64,000 bases of DNA from Paenibacillus sp. Soil750 (GTDB lineage Bacteria; Bacillota; Bacilli; Paenibacillales; NBRC-103111): assembly GCF_001428045.1 (NCBI RefSeq), contig NZ_LMSD01000040.1, positions 420,575 through 484,574 on the forward strand, read 5' to 3'. The notes beneath the pieces are model-generated. The model saw nothing but the letters and a program-made list of their open reading frames with translations. It was not told the origin of the DNA and did not search any database. Below, piece by piece: positions 1-8,093 of this stretch (the first letter of the stretch is position 1; each line of letters starts with the position of its first letter). The translations under genes were made by a program, and so were the position numbers.

Positions 1-262
1 GGGTTGAAAATTTGCCTTACCGATCAAATTCCTACCCATGCGAAACGCTCGCTACCCCTTTCAATTTCAATCAAATTGCTCTTTTACACTATGTATTTAA
101 GTACCTCATCATCCCAAACCTGAGCCTCTATGTATCTTTCTGGAGCAAGACTAACATCATAATTCTTTCGTTACCTCCTTATTATATCACCAGCTTACAA
201 ATGAAGGATATTGGTAGAACTCTTTTCTGAATGACAAAGATATATTGCTGCTTAACGTAAAA

Positions 263-282
263 AAGCCCCTTAAACGAGGCTT
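263..282 (-). terminator. Terminator downstream of the YciI-like gene
   Basis: On the minus strand AAGCCTCG and GGGGCTT form a short stem followed by a run of Ts. It lies about 125 bases past the end of the YciI-like gene and would end that transcript. The rest of positions 1-408 shows no convincing gene; the open frame at 12-230 has no ribosome binding site and no recognisable protein features. Confidence 0.6.
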
Positions 283-408
283 CTCATCATTTCAATTAGT
301 TATCGTATCGATCAACTACTACTTCAATTCTCTGCTTTACCACTACTTTCGGCTATCGTACTCGTCCCTCGATTTAAGTTAATCCTTCTTACTTCAAAGT
401 AATAAGTG

Positions 409-735
409 TTATTTCGGTAAGACTGCCATCATTGGATAAAATTCTGTATTCATTATTCCCGCGATAACGGCAGGATCTTCCGCTATGAGTTTTGAGACTT
501 GATCTGCATTCTCAACCTCAATGACGGCGAGCCCATGAGGATCGTTCGGTTTTCGAACTGGTCCGAAGACCAAAGCTATCCGCTGATTCTGCTTATCCGT
601 CCAATAGGCGATATGTTGGTGCATAATGTTACGTTCTTCTACTGTCATATCCTGAGAAAAAGTTGTTCTTGGCGGCGTAGACCATAACATGAAATGCATT
701 TTCCCTGGATTGCCGCTTGCGGTGTTATCCGACAT
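409..735 (-). CDS. YciI-like (YCII-related) small protein
   Basis: This 108-residue protein looks like a member of the YciI/DGPF family of small dimeric ferredoxin-like-fold proteins. The middle (about residues 50-85) has the usual pattern: a GPV segment, then DPHGLAVIEV, then the AEDPAVIAGI helix, in which family members place a conserved Asp-Pro. The biochemical role of the family is mostly unknown; some members are enzymes or sit beside sigma factors, but no such partner is visible here. A GGAGG-like site sits just before the ATG. It is a monocistronic gene with its own terminator, divergent from the homospermidine-synthase-like gene. Confidence 0.75.
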   Translation of the reverse strand: MSDNTASGNPGKMHFMLWSTPPRTTFSQDMTVEERNIMHQHIAYWTDKQNQRIALVFGPVRKPNDPHGLAVIEVENADQVSKLIAEDPAVIAGIMNTEFYPMMAVLPK

Positions 736-1014
736 TACGAAAAACCTCCATTACCTAAATTTGTAATCCATACCACGACACTTCATTACAATTATTTCAT
801 AAATTACTTTCGACATACAATCAATTTCGAAATAAACTACATCATCAATGGATCGCCAAAACTTGCCGTTACTTATGGTACGGTTCAGCGTAAGTCCTCT
901 ATCAGCTAGTTAGTTCCCCCTCTAACCTATCACCGCTAAAATTACCACTTCTTCCTTAAACTTAATCTTGTTTCTTTTCAACATATCTCTTATTAATGGG
1001 TAGAAACACTTACG

Positions 1015-1043
1015 TTGCGATTAGTAGAATCATATATTAATAC
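1015..1043 (+). promoter_or_regulatory. Candidate sigma-A promoter for the homospermidine-synthase-like gene
   Basis: TTGCGA (1015-1020) and TAATAC (1038-1043) are separated by 17 bases and lie about 35 bases before the start codon at 1077. The gap 736-1076 is AT-rich and must also carry the promoter of the divergent YciI-like gene; no other structure was seen in it. Confidence 0.45.
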
Positions 1044-1076
1044 ATACAGTATGATTGACTTGAAGGAAGTGATGAG

Positions 1077-2345
1077 ATGTTGAATTGTACAAGACCCTCT
1101 TCCATTACGATATTAGGCAGCAGCGGAGGTGCTGCTAAAGCGGTATTAGCCATTATAAATCAATCTGTTCAAGATAAAAATGACCCTATATATCCTATCA
1201 TTAGCCATTCGCAACTTCACCTCATTGATATTAATCAAAAGGATAAAGCATATTTTGATCAACTATTCCCTCATCTCTCGAATCAAATCAAACTCCACCA
1301 GCTAGATCTTAAAAATGTAAACGCCCTTCGGAAACACCTCACTAAGACAAAAACAGAAGTAGTCATTGACGTATCATGGGCCGATACGATTGAGATGCTT
1401 AGCTGCTGTAACGAATTAGGCATATTGTACGTCAATTCAGCCCTTGAGAATGCGCAGGTCGATGAGGACGAGAGTCTGTACGGTTTTCCCCTTGCAGAGC
1501 GATATCTTAGATATAAAACTAGAAAAACTGATTTTACCCATACAACGGCCATTACGTGCTCGGGTATGAATCCCGGTGTCGTACAATGGATGGCTCTTAA
1601 ACTGATGCAAGAAAATCCAGGCAAAAAACCTTTAGCCTGCTACATTGTTGAGCATGATACTTCCTTTTTTGCAGATCAAACATTAATTGAACCTAACACC
1701 ATCTACACTTCTTGGTCAGTCGAATGTTTCCTGGATGAATCGATATTAAGCTATCCGATGTTTGTCCATAATCATTTGCCTCATTATTTTTATGAAGAAG
1801 TCTATGCAATGGAATACAAAGTAAGGTTAGGAGACAAGGAATTTTACGGATGTCTGATGCCGCATGAAGAAGTACTAACACTAGGTGAAATTTTTGATAT
1901 ACAGATTGGATTTATTTATCGTGTCAGTGAATATACAACGGAATTAATCCGAAACAATTTAGATCATGTAGACGATTTATGGGATTGGAACCAGCGCTTA
2001 ATTGATCCAGAGAAAGGCAAGGTTGAAGGTGAAGACCTCGTTGGAGTTCTTTTGGTTTACGAGGATATGGAAAAGTTTATGTATAATTCGATGAAAAGTA
2101 GTGACATTTATGCTCAGCACAAAACGAATGCCACGTATTTCCAAGTCGCATGCGGCATTTATGCAGGCTTTGCCAGCCTAATCCTAGATGATATTCCTGT
2201 AGGTATTTATAATGTTCATGAGCTCCTGCTCAACACCGAAAGCAATTACGGAGAATATCTAATGTACCATATGACCGACTTTGTCGTGGGAGAAAATAAA
2301 GACTCTGATGGATTACTTCATCAAAGATTGAAATGGACTATATAA
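1077..2345 (+). CDS. Homospermidine-synthase-like, saccharopine dehydrogenase fold protein
   Basis: The 422-residue protein begins with a Rossmann motif (ILGSSGGAAKA, residues 12-22) and has the saccharopine dehydrogenase layout. Its C-terminal half follows homospermidine synthase: GEDLVGVLL, then a Trp/Tyr-Gly-Ser-type segment, then NATYFQVACGIYAG (around 350-363) and a late GIYNVHELL. Homospermidine synthases join two polyamines using NAD. The match is by motif order only, so the substrate is unproven and a related NAD-dependent enzyme is possible. A strong site (AAGGAAGTGATGAG) precedes the ATG. It stands alone, convergent with the lasso exporter gene, and no other polyamine gene is nearby. 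Confidence 0.6.
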   Translation: MLNCTRPSSITILGSSGGAAKAVLAIINQSVQDKNDPIYPIISHSQLHLIDINQKDKAYFDQLFPHLSNQIKLHQLDLKNVNALRKHLTKTKTEVVIDVSWADTIEMLSCCNELGILYVNSALENAQVDEDESLYGFPLAERYLRYKTRKTDFTHTTAITCSGMNPGVVQWMALKLMQENPGKKPLACYIVEHDTSFFADQTLIEPNTIYTSWSVECFLDESILSYPMFVHNHLPHYFYEEVYAMEYKVRLGDKEFYGCLMPHEEVLTLGEIFDIQIGFIYRVSEYTTELIRNNLDHVDDLWDWNQRLIDPEKGKVEGEDLVGVLLVYEDMEKFMYNSMKSSDIYAQHKTNATYFQVACGIYAGFASLILDDIPVGIYNVHELLLNTESNYGEYLMYHMTDFVVGENKDSDGLLHQRLKWTI

Positions 2346-2436
2346 CTGATCGTAATCAATAATACGAAGCACGGTCATCCTGAGATGATGTTTGTCCGCA
2401 CATCGTTGATAAAGCGGAGTTCTGTATCCGTATGCA

Positions 2437-2587
2437 TCATGTTGTGAAGTTCGTCCTCCTTTTAAGATTGAAAATAATATTCATTCTTAATTTGGAGGGC
2501 CCCTTCTTACATATTTTTCGGAAAAGATCGGGACCAAAAAAGGCAATGATCCCACAAACTACAGCTAATACCAAAAATTTGCGTCAT
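2437..2587 (-). pseudogene. Remnant of a small one-helix membrane protein (frameshifted start)
   Basis: On the minus strand a frame from 2583 to 2437 encodes RKFLVLAVVCGIIAFFG, a clear hydrophobic helix, followed by a basic tail rich in Lys and Arg (48 residues in all). It has no start codon in frame. An ATG at 2587 with an upstream ACGGAGA would read straight into it if one A (complement of position 2584) were removed. This suggests a small membrane peptide inactivated by a 1-base insertion, or chance. It lies just downstream of the lasso exporter gene on the same strand, where accessory or immunity genes may sit. No function is claimed. Confidence 0.3.
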
Positions 2588-2637
2588 TTGTGGTACGTTT
2601 CTCCGTATCATTCTAACAGCGATTCGGGGCTGTCCCA

Positions 2638-4458
2638 TCAGGTGAAATTTTCTGCTTTTTGGACAGTCATCAACTCATATTTATCCAAAAAACTGAATAC
2701 ACCCTTTTTCTCTTTTGCCAGTTTTTCATATTTTCCGACTTGAATAATTTTACCTTCTTCCATGACAATAACTTCATCAGCATCCCTTATTGTCGATAAG
2801 CGATGGGCAATCACGATAATCGTCATTTTCCCCTTTAACTGTTCTAGGACCTCCTGAATTTTTGCTTCATTCTCATTATCTAATGCGCTAGTCGCTTCAT
2901 CCAAAATCAAAATAGAAGGTTTCTTCAGCATCGCTCGAGCGAGGATCAGCCTCTGTCTTTCTCCACCTGAAAGCCTGACTCCTCGGTCACCAATGAGCGT
3001 ATCAAGACCCTGTGGTAATTTCCTTACAAAGTCAGCAGCGGATGAGAATTGTAAAGCTTCCCACAATTGTTCCTCTTGTGCATGCGGTTTAACCATGAGC
3101 AGATTGTCTCTTATACTCGTATTAAACAAAAAAGGATCCTGAGAAACATAACCTAAAGACTCTCTTAGCGATAATAGGATATCATCTGTTAGCGGGATGC
3201 CATCAATCATGACGCTTCCACTCTCAGGTTTCAGCAATCCCATTACTACATCTACTAAGGTGCTTTTTCCGGCACCAGAATGCCCCACAATGGCTGTCAT
3301 GCGGTTAGCAGGAATATGCAAATTAACTTTTTGAAGAGCATATGCGGGTTCCCCCAAATCATAGCGGAAGCAGACATTCTCAAGGTTAATCCCTTGTTTC
3401 ATATGAATCCTCTGCTCTTTGGGTTCATGATCTATGCCCTCTTTAAATTCTCTCCCAACCGCGCATTGTTCATGTAGCTCTACCAACGCATTAAAGGATG
3501 GCATTACCACTGCTATCTGCTCCATACTTGATTGAATCCCAATAAATCTAGGCCATAGCCTAGAGAAAATGATAATAATCAACAACAACTGTTCAGGCTG
3601 AGCACGAAATAAGTTCACAGATATATAAATAAAAACTGCGATTAATACTGCCGATGAAGCTTTATACATTTTGCTAGATCCTGCCTGTAACTTGGTATAT
3701 GCCACTTGCTCATTTCTCATCCGTTCGGTCAGGGCAACATACCAATCCATTCTCGCTTTTTCTAATCGATTACTCTTAATATCTTTAATTCCATTAATTT
3801 GGTCTGTGACACCCGCAAGATAACTTTGTCCTAACTCAAATGTCGAATTACCAAACTTTAGCGATCTTCTAAGAAACTTACGAGAGATGAAGATCAGCAG
3901 CAATCCGCTAACTAAAACAAAAACAGTGATCCTAGGTGAGAGCCAAAAAGCAAGACTCACTTGAGCCAACGTAAAAATAATGGATGCAATAAATTGCAAA
4001 AAGGTATGTGTGCCAGCACTAACACGAGCAAGTTCTGAAGTTAACAAGTTTATTAAATCAGATTTTCTACTTTTTATGAAAAAATCCCAGTTGGCTTGAA
4101 GTATGAAACCATAGGTCTCTAATCGTAGATGTCTGGTAAAGCCATGCTGTATTTTTGCGTTGCGAATCGATATATGATTTTGAAATACGGTTTGCCCAAT
4201 CACTAGTAAAACATAAATCCCTAAGATTAGGGGTAATTCAAGTAAAGCAGGAACCTTATGAAATATCTCAAACCACTGCGAAAAGGGGATCCCTGTTGCA
4301 TTTAACTTTATAATACCGCTTGCCGTTATCATTGGAATTAAAAATAAAATTCCGATTCCCTCTAGCAGACTAATGAAAATCATGGCAAGAAGATTGATAT
4401 ATAAAATTTTCCCTGAAAAGGCATGTAGTTTTTTAACAAAATAGAACGTTTGCTTCAT
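2638..4458 (-). CDS. Lasso-peptide ABC exporter (fused membrane and ATPase domains)
   Basis: This 606-residue half-transporter has about six membrane segments in residues 15-310 and an ATPase domain after 355. Walker A is GHSGAGKST (392-400), the signature is LSGGERQR (496-503) and Walker B is ILILDEATSALD (516-527). In lasso-peptide loci such a protein (the D protein, as in McjD) exports the mature peptide and can give self-immunity. Identification as D rests on the neighbours: cyclase, precursor and kinase stub lie directly upstream on the same strand. The start has a good site, AGGAAGGGAAC. All ATPase motifs are intact, so the exporter looks functional even though the locus seems incomplete. 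Confidence 0.8.
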   Translation of the reverse strand: MKQTFYFVKKLHAFSGKILYINLLAMIFISLLEGIGILFLIPMITASGIIKLNATGIPFSQWFEIFHKVPALLELPLILGIYVLLVIGQTVFQNHISIRNAKIQHGFTRHLRLETYGFILQANWDFFIKSRKSDLINLLTSELARVSAGTHTFLQFIASIIFTLAQVSLAFWLSPRITVFVLVSGLLLIFISRKFLRRSLKFGNSTFELGQSYLAGVTDQINGIKDIKSNRLEKARMDWYVALTERMRNEQVAYTKLQAGSSKMYKASSAVLIAVFIYISVNLFRAQPEQLLLIIIIFSRLWPRFIGIQSSMEQIAVVMPSFNALVELHEQCAVGREFKEGIDHEPKEQRIHMKQGINLENVCFRYDLGEPAYALQKVNLHIPANRMTAIVGHSGAGKSTLVDVVMGLLKPESGSVMIDGIPLTDDILLSLRESLGYVSQDPFLFNTSIRDNLLMVKPHAQEEQLWEALQFSSAADFVRKLPQGLDTLIGDRGVRLSGGERQRLILARAMLKKPSILILDEATSALDNENEAKIQEVLEQLKGKMTIIVIAHRLSTIRDADEVIVMEEGKIIQVGKYEKLAKEKKGVFSFLDKYELMTVQKAENFT

Positions 4459-4536
4459 AGTTTTGTTCCCTTCCTGCTTATTATATAAAGCCTCTAGATA
4501 AATGGGCCTGTTTTTCGTTTTCTATTGTCTCTATGA

Positions 4537-4830
4537 CTAAGGAAGCAAGCTCATAAGCAGTGAAGCCTTAGGTTCAACCGTAATCTTGCTTCCATTTTGT
4601 ATCGCGTAGATAGCCGTATCAGGGACTTCAAACATAACGAAGTTCTCTCTAATGATAAAAGACTCGTTAGGAACAGCTAACATGGACCATAATCGCGATA
4701 ACTCATCAATTTCGATCGTAATATCACTTTGGTCCTTTTGATTTGCAGCTGTCAATTCAGGCAAGCTAATTTCGCTGCTTACGTTCAATCCAAACGCACT
4801 ATACATGGCTTTTTCATTTGTATGTATCAT
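4537..4830 (-). pseudogene. Truncated HPr-kinase-like gene of the lasso locus (lasso K protein stub)
   Basis: The 97 residues resemble the N-terminal domain of HPr-kinase-like K proteins in paeninodin-type lasso loci: an AFGL..SSEISLPEL start, a run of DITIEIDELSRLW, and VMFEVPDTAIYAI followed by a GSKITVEPKAS segment. Complete family members continue for roughly 200 more residues with a P-loop kinase domain that phosphorylates the C-terminal Ser of the peptide. Here a stop follows LLMSLLP and only 78 bases remain before the exporter start, so the P-loop domain is missing. A reading frame with its own Shine-Dalgarno remains, but no kinase activity is expected. A deletion that also removed the genes usually near it is the simplest explanation. 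Confidence 0.6.
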
Positions 4831-4872
4831 ATAGGTAATTCTCCCTAAGTGATTAATTGGGTCATACTTAGT

Positions 4873-4907
4873 AAAAAGCCCCTATACGTTTGAAAGGTAT
4901 AAGGGCT
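4873..4907 (-). terminator. Terminator or attenuator after the lasso precursor gene
   Basis: On the minus strand AGCCCTTATAC pairs with GTATAGGGGCT (4877-4907, one T-G pair) around a 9-base loop, followed by TTTTT. It lies 19 bases past the precursor stop codon. A partial terminator here is a common way for peptide loci to make far more precursor mRNA than enzyme or exporter mRNA. Confidence 0.8.
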
Positions 4908-4925
4908 ACAGAAATTATGCTTAAA

Positions 4926-5084
4926 TTAACTGCTATGTGTACAGCTGTTATTTGACATACCATCATGATTTTCAAAATCCTGGTTATTCGTGCAATAACT
5001 GTCAGCAATCGCATTCCCTGGTCCACCCATTGTGAAGCTAATATCAAGAACTTCCAATACTGGTGCTACCCAACTATTTTTCAT
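4926..5084 (-). CDS. Lasso-peptide precursor (paeninodin-like A peptide)
   Basis: This 52-residue peptide was found by reading the gap between cyclase and kinase stub. A strong site, GAGGGGAGGTGAG, precedes the ATG and overlaps the cyclase stop. Leader residues 1-19 contain W-x-x-P-x-L-E-V-L-D and end in FTM, giving the conserved penultimate Thr of lasso leaders. The predicted core (33 residues) begins GGPGNAIAD: Gly1 and Asp9 can form the 9-membered macrolactam ring, as Ala1 and Asp9 do in paeninodin (AGPG...D). The tail is long and holds Cys11 and Cys29 of the core, which could form a disulfide, and ends in Ser-Ser, the type of end that K kinases phosphorylate. The product is not proven. 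Confidence 0.85.
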   Translation of the reverse strand: MKNSWVAPVLEVLDISFTMGGPGNAIADSYCTNNQDFENHDGMSNNSCTHSS

Positions 5085-5098
5085 GTACTCACCTCCCC

Positions 5099-7057
5099 TC
5101 ACGCAAGCGTTTTAATAAACCGATAAACCATTAAACTACGCGTTAACAATTTAAATTCGTTATCAAACGCGAGTTCTGGACGGGGATTGTGCCCGATATT
5201 TGTAATCGCCCTTTTTATTACATCCATATTAAGCATCTCTGAAACTCTTGGATCACATACAAGCTGGTTTAGCTCCTCAATAAAAGCATGCCAATTTGAA
5301 GCTATACGATGTATGACATCAGCCCCTTGGATGCCGCGGACTTGTTGGTTTAATCTAACCTTATCAGGAAGCATGTTTTTAGTTGATCTTCGAATCAGTG
5401 ATCGTTGTAAGCCACCCTGAACATATTGTTCTTCTGGCACAGCCAGACAAAAACGTATGACTCGTAAATCATTTGTAGGATCACGATCCCATAAGGAGTA
5501 ACGTAAAGATAGTTTCGTAGTGGCAATCCCGTTTTTATTCCAATAATACAGCTGTTCAAAGTGCTTTTTCCTGATTTCATACGGATCTTCTTTTGACGTC
5601 CCGGTTATATCAATACCATTTTCCAAAAGTTTTGCAAAAACATTTGTTCTTTGTGCAAATGATGCACTAATGAGTGTTTGATTTTGATTTTGATTTTCAG
5701 AAGGTTCATGTAGGGGAGAACTTCGATAAATGGATGGAAATGCTCTTTTCAAGACGACGGGAAGCATGACTGATTTTCCTGTTTTAAAGTTCGTACAATA
5801 CTGATCAAGCTCTTGATAAAGTCGTGCCCACCTTAACCTTTTAAATAGAGACGCGTAGTAGTTAACTGTCATGTTCCAAGATCCCCATGAAATGGAGTAA
5901 TTGCCTCTTGCTCCGGTTAACAGTACCTTTACCCCTTTTTGATGGGCTTTCTCATGAATTCCTTTTAACCAAAAAAAATTTTCGAAAAACTTATACGGCG
6001 CTCCCATAAGCTCCAGGGAATCATCAAGATCAGTTAGGGGATTGTCCCCTGCAAAATTGTGATAATGATCCGAAATATTGCCTACATAATCTACCGTTGC
6101 TTTTATAAAAGGTCTTTCATCGGCTGCATAACTATGGGTGGTCCAATCTTTAAAATGATCTTCTGGTATGTAGCTGAAGGTATGTAATTGTTTATTTCTC
6201 CCACTTAATGCTTTTGCTGCAAAGCTTACTACTGCGCCAGAATCTAGTCCTCCGCTCAATTGTGCTCCAACCTCGCCATGAGTACGAGTTCTAGCTTTAA
6301 CAGCCTCTTGGAATACCGCCTTAAATGCTTCTTCGTATTCTTCATTTTTCTTGAACTTCAGCGGCTCTTGAGATGATATTTTGCAATATCTTGAAAGTCT
6401 GACTTTCCCATCACATATGGTGATACTGTGCGAAGGAGGAATTTGTTCAATATTTTTGTAAGCGGTAGATGAAGTATCTACGGCATCAACCATGCTTGGT
6501 ATAACCAGGAATTCGGCAAACCAATGCTCATTTATACTTTTTGAAACATATGAAAGATTGAGCAGAGGTTCAATCGTTGTACAAAAAGCGAAGCGATTGG
6601 GATCCCGATAAAAGAAAAGTGACCGAGTCCCTGAAAAGTCTCTAGCCCCAAAAAGTAGCTTTTTCCTCATATCCCAAATCATGAAGGCAAAATCACCAAT
6701 TAAATACTTTGGAGCTTCCTCTTCCCACTTTAAATAGGCTAGTAAAATCAATTCACTATCTGTCATAATCTTTCTTGATGTATGATCTACTTGAAGTCTT
6801 TCAAACAATTCTTGTCGATTATCAATAATCGCGTCTGCGGTAATCGCCAAATGCTTTTCTTCACTAAATCGAGGTAACCTCTCACCAACCGACTCAGGAG
6901 TAATCCATTGTGCATGACAGCCAAAAAAAATGTTGTCACTGTGCCAAATTTGAATATCGTCGGATGGATATTGCCTTAAACCTTTCATTAAAATTGCGCC
7001 ATCTTCTATTTTCATAGTCTCATTGTCCATATAATAAATGCCACTGATTGCGCTCAA
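5099..7057 (-). CDS. Lasso cyclase (asparagine-synthetase-like C protein)
   Basis: This 652-residue protein has an asparagine-synthetase B layout: an N-terminal glutaminase-like domain (about 1-200) and an ATP-pyrophosphatase domain with SGGLDS (268-273). Lasso cyclases use this domain to adenylate the ring Asp/Glu and close the isopeptide bond. The N terminus reads MSAISGIYY, so the catalytic Cys2 of true glutamine-dependent synthetases is replaced by Ser, fitting a cyclase rather than asparagine synthesis. A TTG at 7057 is taken as start because AAGGTGGG lies 7 bases before it and the fold begins there; an ATG 14 codons upstream has no good site. The precursor gene follows 14 bases downstream. 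Confidence 0.85.
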   Translation of the reverse strand: MSAISGIYYMDNETMKIEDGAILMKGLRQYPSDDIQIWHSDNIFFGCHAQWITPESVGERLPRFSEEKHLAITADAIIDNRQELFERLQVDHTSRKIMTDSELILLAYLKWEEEAPKYLIGDFAFMIWDMRKKLLFGARDFSGTRSLFFYRDPNRFAFCTTIEPLLNLSYVSKSINEHWFAEFLVIPSMVDAVDTSSTAYKNIEQIPPSHSITICDGKVRLSRYCKISSQEPLKFKKNEEYEEAFKAVFQEAVKARTRTHGEVGAQLSGGLDSGAVVSFAAKALSGRNKQLHTFSYIPEDHFKDWTTHSYAADERPFIKATVDYVGNISDHYHNFAGDNPLTDLDDSLELMGAPYKFFENFFWLKGIHEKAHQKGVKVLLTGARGNYSISWGSWNMTVNYYASLFKRLRWARLYQELDQYCTNFKTGKSVMLPVVLKRAFPSIYRSSPLHEPSENQNQNQTLISASFAQRTNVFAKLLENGIDITGTSKEDPYEIRKKHFEQLYYWNKNGIATTKLSLRYSLWDRDPTNDLRVIRFCLAVPEEQYVQGGLQRSLIRRSTKNMLPDKVRLNQQVRGIQGADVIHRIASNWHAFIEELNQLVCDPRVSEMLNMDVIKRAITNIGHNPRPELAFDNEFKLLTRSLMVYRFIKTLA

Positions 7058-7285
7058 GCATTTTCCCACCTTATATTTTTGATTGCAAAAAATGGACAAT
7101 GTTGCACTGTTCGTTATTACTTTTGATTTTGTTCTTTATAAAGAACATACTTATAAATTACAACCTATTTCTATTGATGTCAACTGGCAATTTATGTTAG
7201 TTTTATTTACTTGTGAAACCGTTCTTTGCGTTGTCTGTAACGGCATGTCGGTTTTTGTAATACCTTTGTTTATTTATGATTTGCG

Positions 7286-7765
7286 TCACTTATGATAAGG
7301 TTCCCCCCGATTTATCCGCATCGCGCGATAAATCTGCTCCACCAGCACCAGCCGCATCAGCTGGTGCGGCAGCGTCATGCGGCCGAAGCTCAGCCGCATA
7401 TCCGCACGGCGCAGCAGCTCGCTGGACAACCCCAGCGAGCCTCCTATAACAAAAGCCACCTGGCTCCGCCCATAGGTGGCCAACTTATCGAGCGAGCTCG
7501 CCAGCTGCTCGCTCGACCACATCTCGCCGTCGATGGCCAGCGCCACGACGTACACATCCGGGCGCAGCGCAGCCAGCAGCCGCGCGCCCTCACGATCCCG
7601 CACCTGCTGCTCCTCAGCAGGGCTCATGTTCTCAGGTGCCTTCTCATCCGGCACCTCAATCATTTGCATCTTGGCATACGGGCCAAGACGCTTCACGTAC
7701 TCCGCGATCCCGTCCACGAGATAGCGCTCTTTTAATTTTCCAACGGTCAGTATCTGTATATGCAT
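7286..7765 (-). CDS. rlmH: 23S rRNA (pseudouridine-1915-N3)-methyltransferase RlmH
   Basis: A complete 159-residue SPOUT methyltransferase that methylates pseudouridine 1915 in helix 69 of 23S rRNA, using S-adenosylmethionine. It starts with the family's MHIQILTVGKLKERYL, and the C-terminal knot carries FVIGGSLGLS (about 106-115) and the SFGRMTLPHQLMRLVLVEQIYRA block that binds the cofactor. Length and ends match the family. In Bacillus and Paenibacillus it usually lies near the walRK-htrA block; here about 4 kb of accessory genes separate it from the CxxH/CxxC gene. The gene is clearly richer in G+C than its neighbours. Confidence 0.97.
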   Translation of the reverse strand: MHIQILTVGKLKERYLVDGIAEYVKRLGPYAKMQMIEVPDEKAPENMSPAEEQQVRDREGARLLAALRPDVYVVALAIDGEMWSSEQLASSLDKLATYGRSQVAFVIGGSLGLSSELLRRADMRLSFGRMTLPHQLMRLVLVEQIYRAMRINRGEPYHK

Positions 7766-7886
7766 GACATGCCCCTTTACTTATCTCAATCATTTTTAAC
7801 CCATTCAATCATTCATTCTTCATTCATTCCTCCCATCATACCATTCGATGCATAGGCTTACCAATAGCACTCGTTCATACCAAAAA

Positions 7887-7911
7887 GCCTAGAGTTATAC
7901 CATCTCTAGGC
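7887..7911 (-). terminator. Terminator downstream of the SDR remnant
   Basis: GCCTAGAG and CTCTAGGC form a perfect 8-bp stem with a 9-base loop; on the minus strand it is followed by TTTTT. It would end the transcript of the short-chain dehydrogenase gene and its downstream remnant. Confidence 0.8.
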
Positions 7912-7954
7912 CCTCTTTACTCATTATTTAAATTAAACTTGCGCCAAAAACTGA

Positions 7955-8059
7955 TTAAAATCCGCTATGCTTGGATTGGCCCATTAAAGTGGCTGATGAT
8001 AAGCCAATACCGGAGGCTCCTCCCGTTATTAACGCTACTTTGCCTTCCACGCGTCTCAT
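7955..8059 (-). pseudogene. Fragment of a second short-chain dehydrogenase
   Basis: A frame with a good site (AAGGGGG, 7 bases before ATG) encodes a 34-residue start of a short-chain dehydrogenase: MRRVEGKVALITGGASGIG, with the TGxxxGIG cofactor motif. After about ten more residues homology stops and the frame ends. In another frame, running into the terminator, the minus strand reads NPSIADFNQFLAQV followed by a stop, which looks like the genuine C terminus of a different protein. The stretch therefore seems to be a deletion junction joining the start of one gene to the end of another. It lies 34 bases downstream of the intact SDR gene. Confidence 0.6.
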
Positions 8060-8093
8060 ATCGATTCCCCCTTCGTTGATTGCATACGAATCT

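Noticed and set aside
12..230. Open frame of 72 codons at the left end
   Set aside because: No ribosome site, no recognisable domain and AT-rich composition.
2432..2743. Plus-strand frame of 103 codons
   Set aside because: It crosses the end of the lasso exporter gene in antisense and shows no protein features.
7292..7735. Plus-strand frames across rlmH
   Set aside because: They are antisense shadows of a GC-rich conserved gene.
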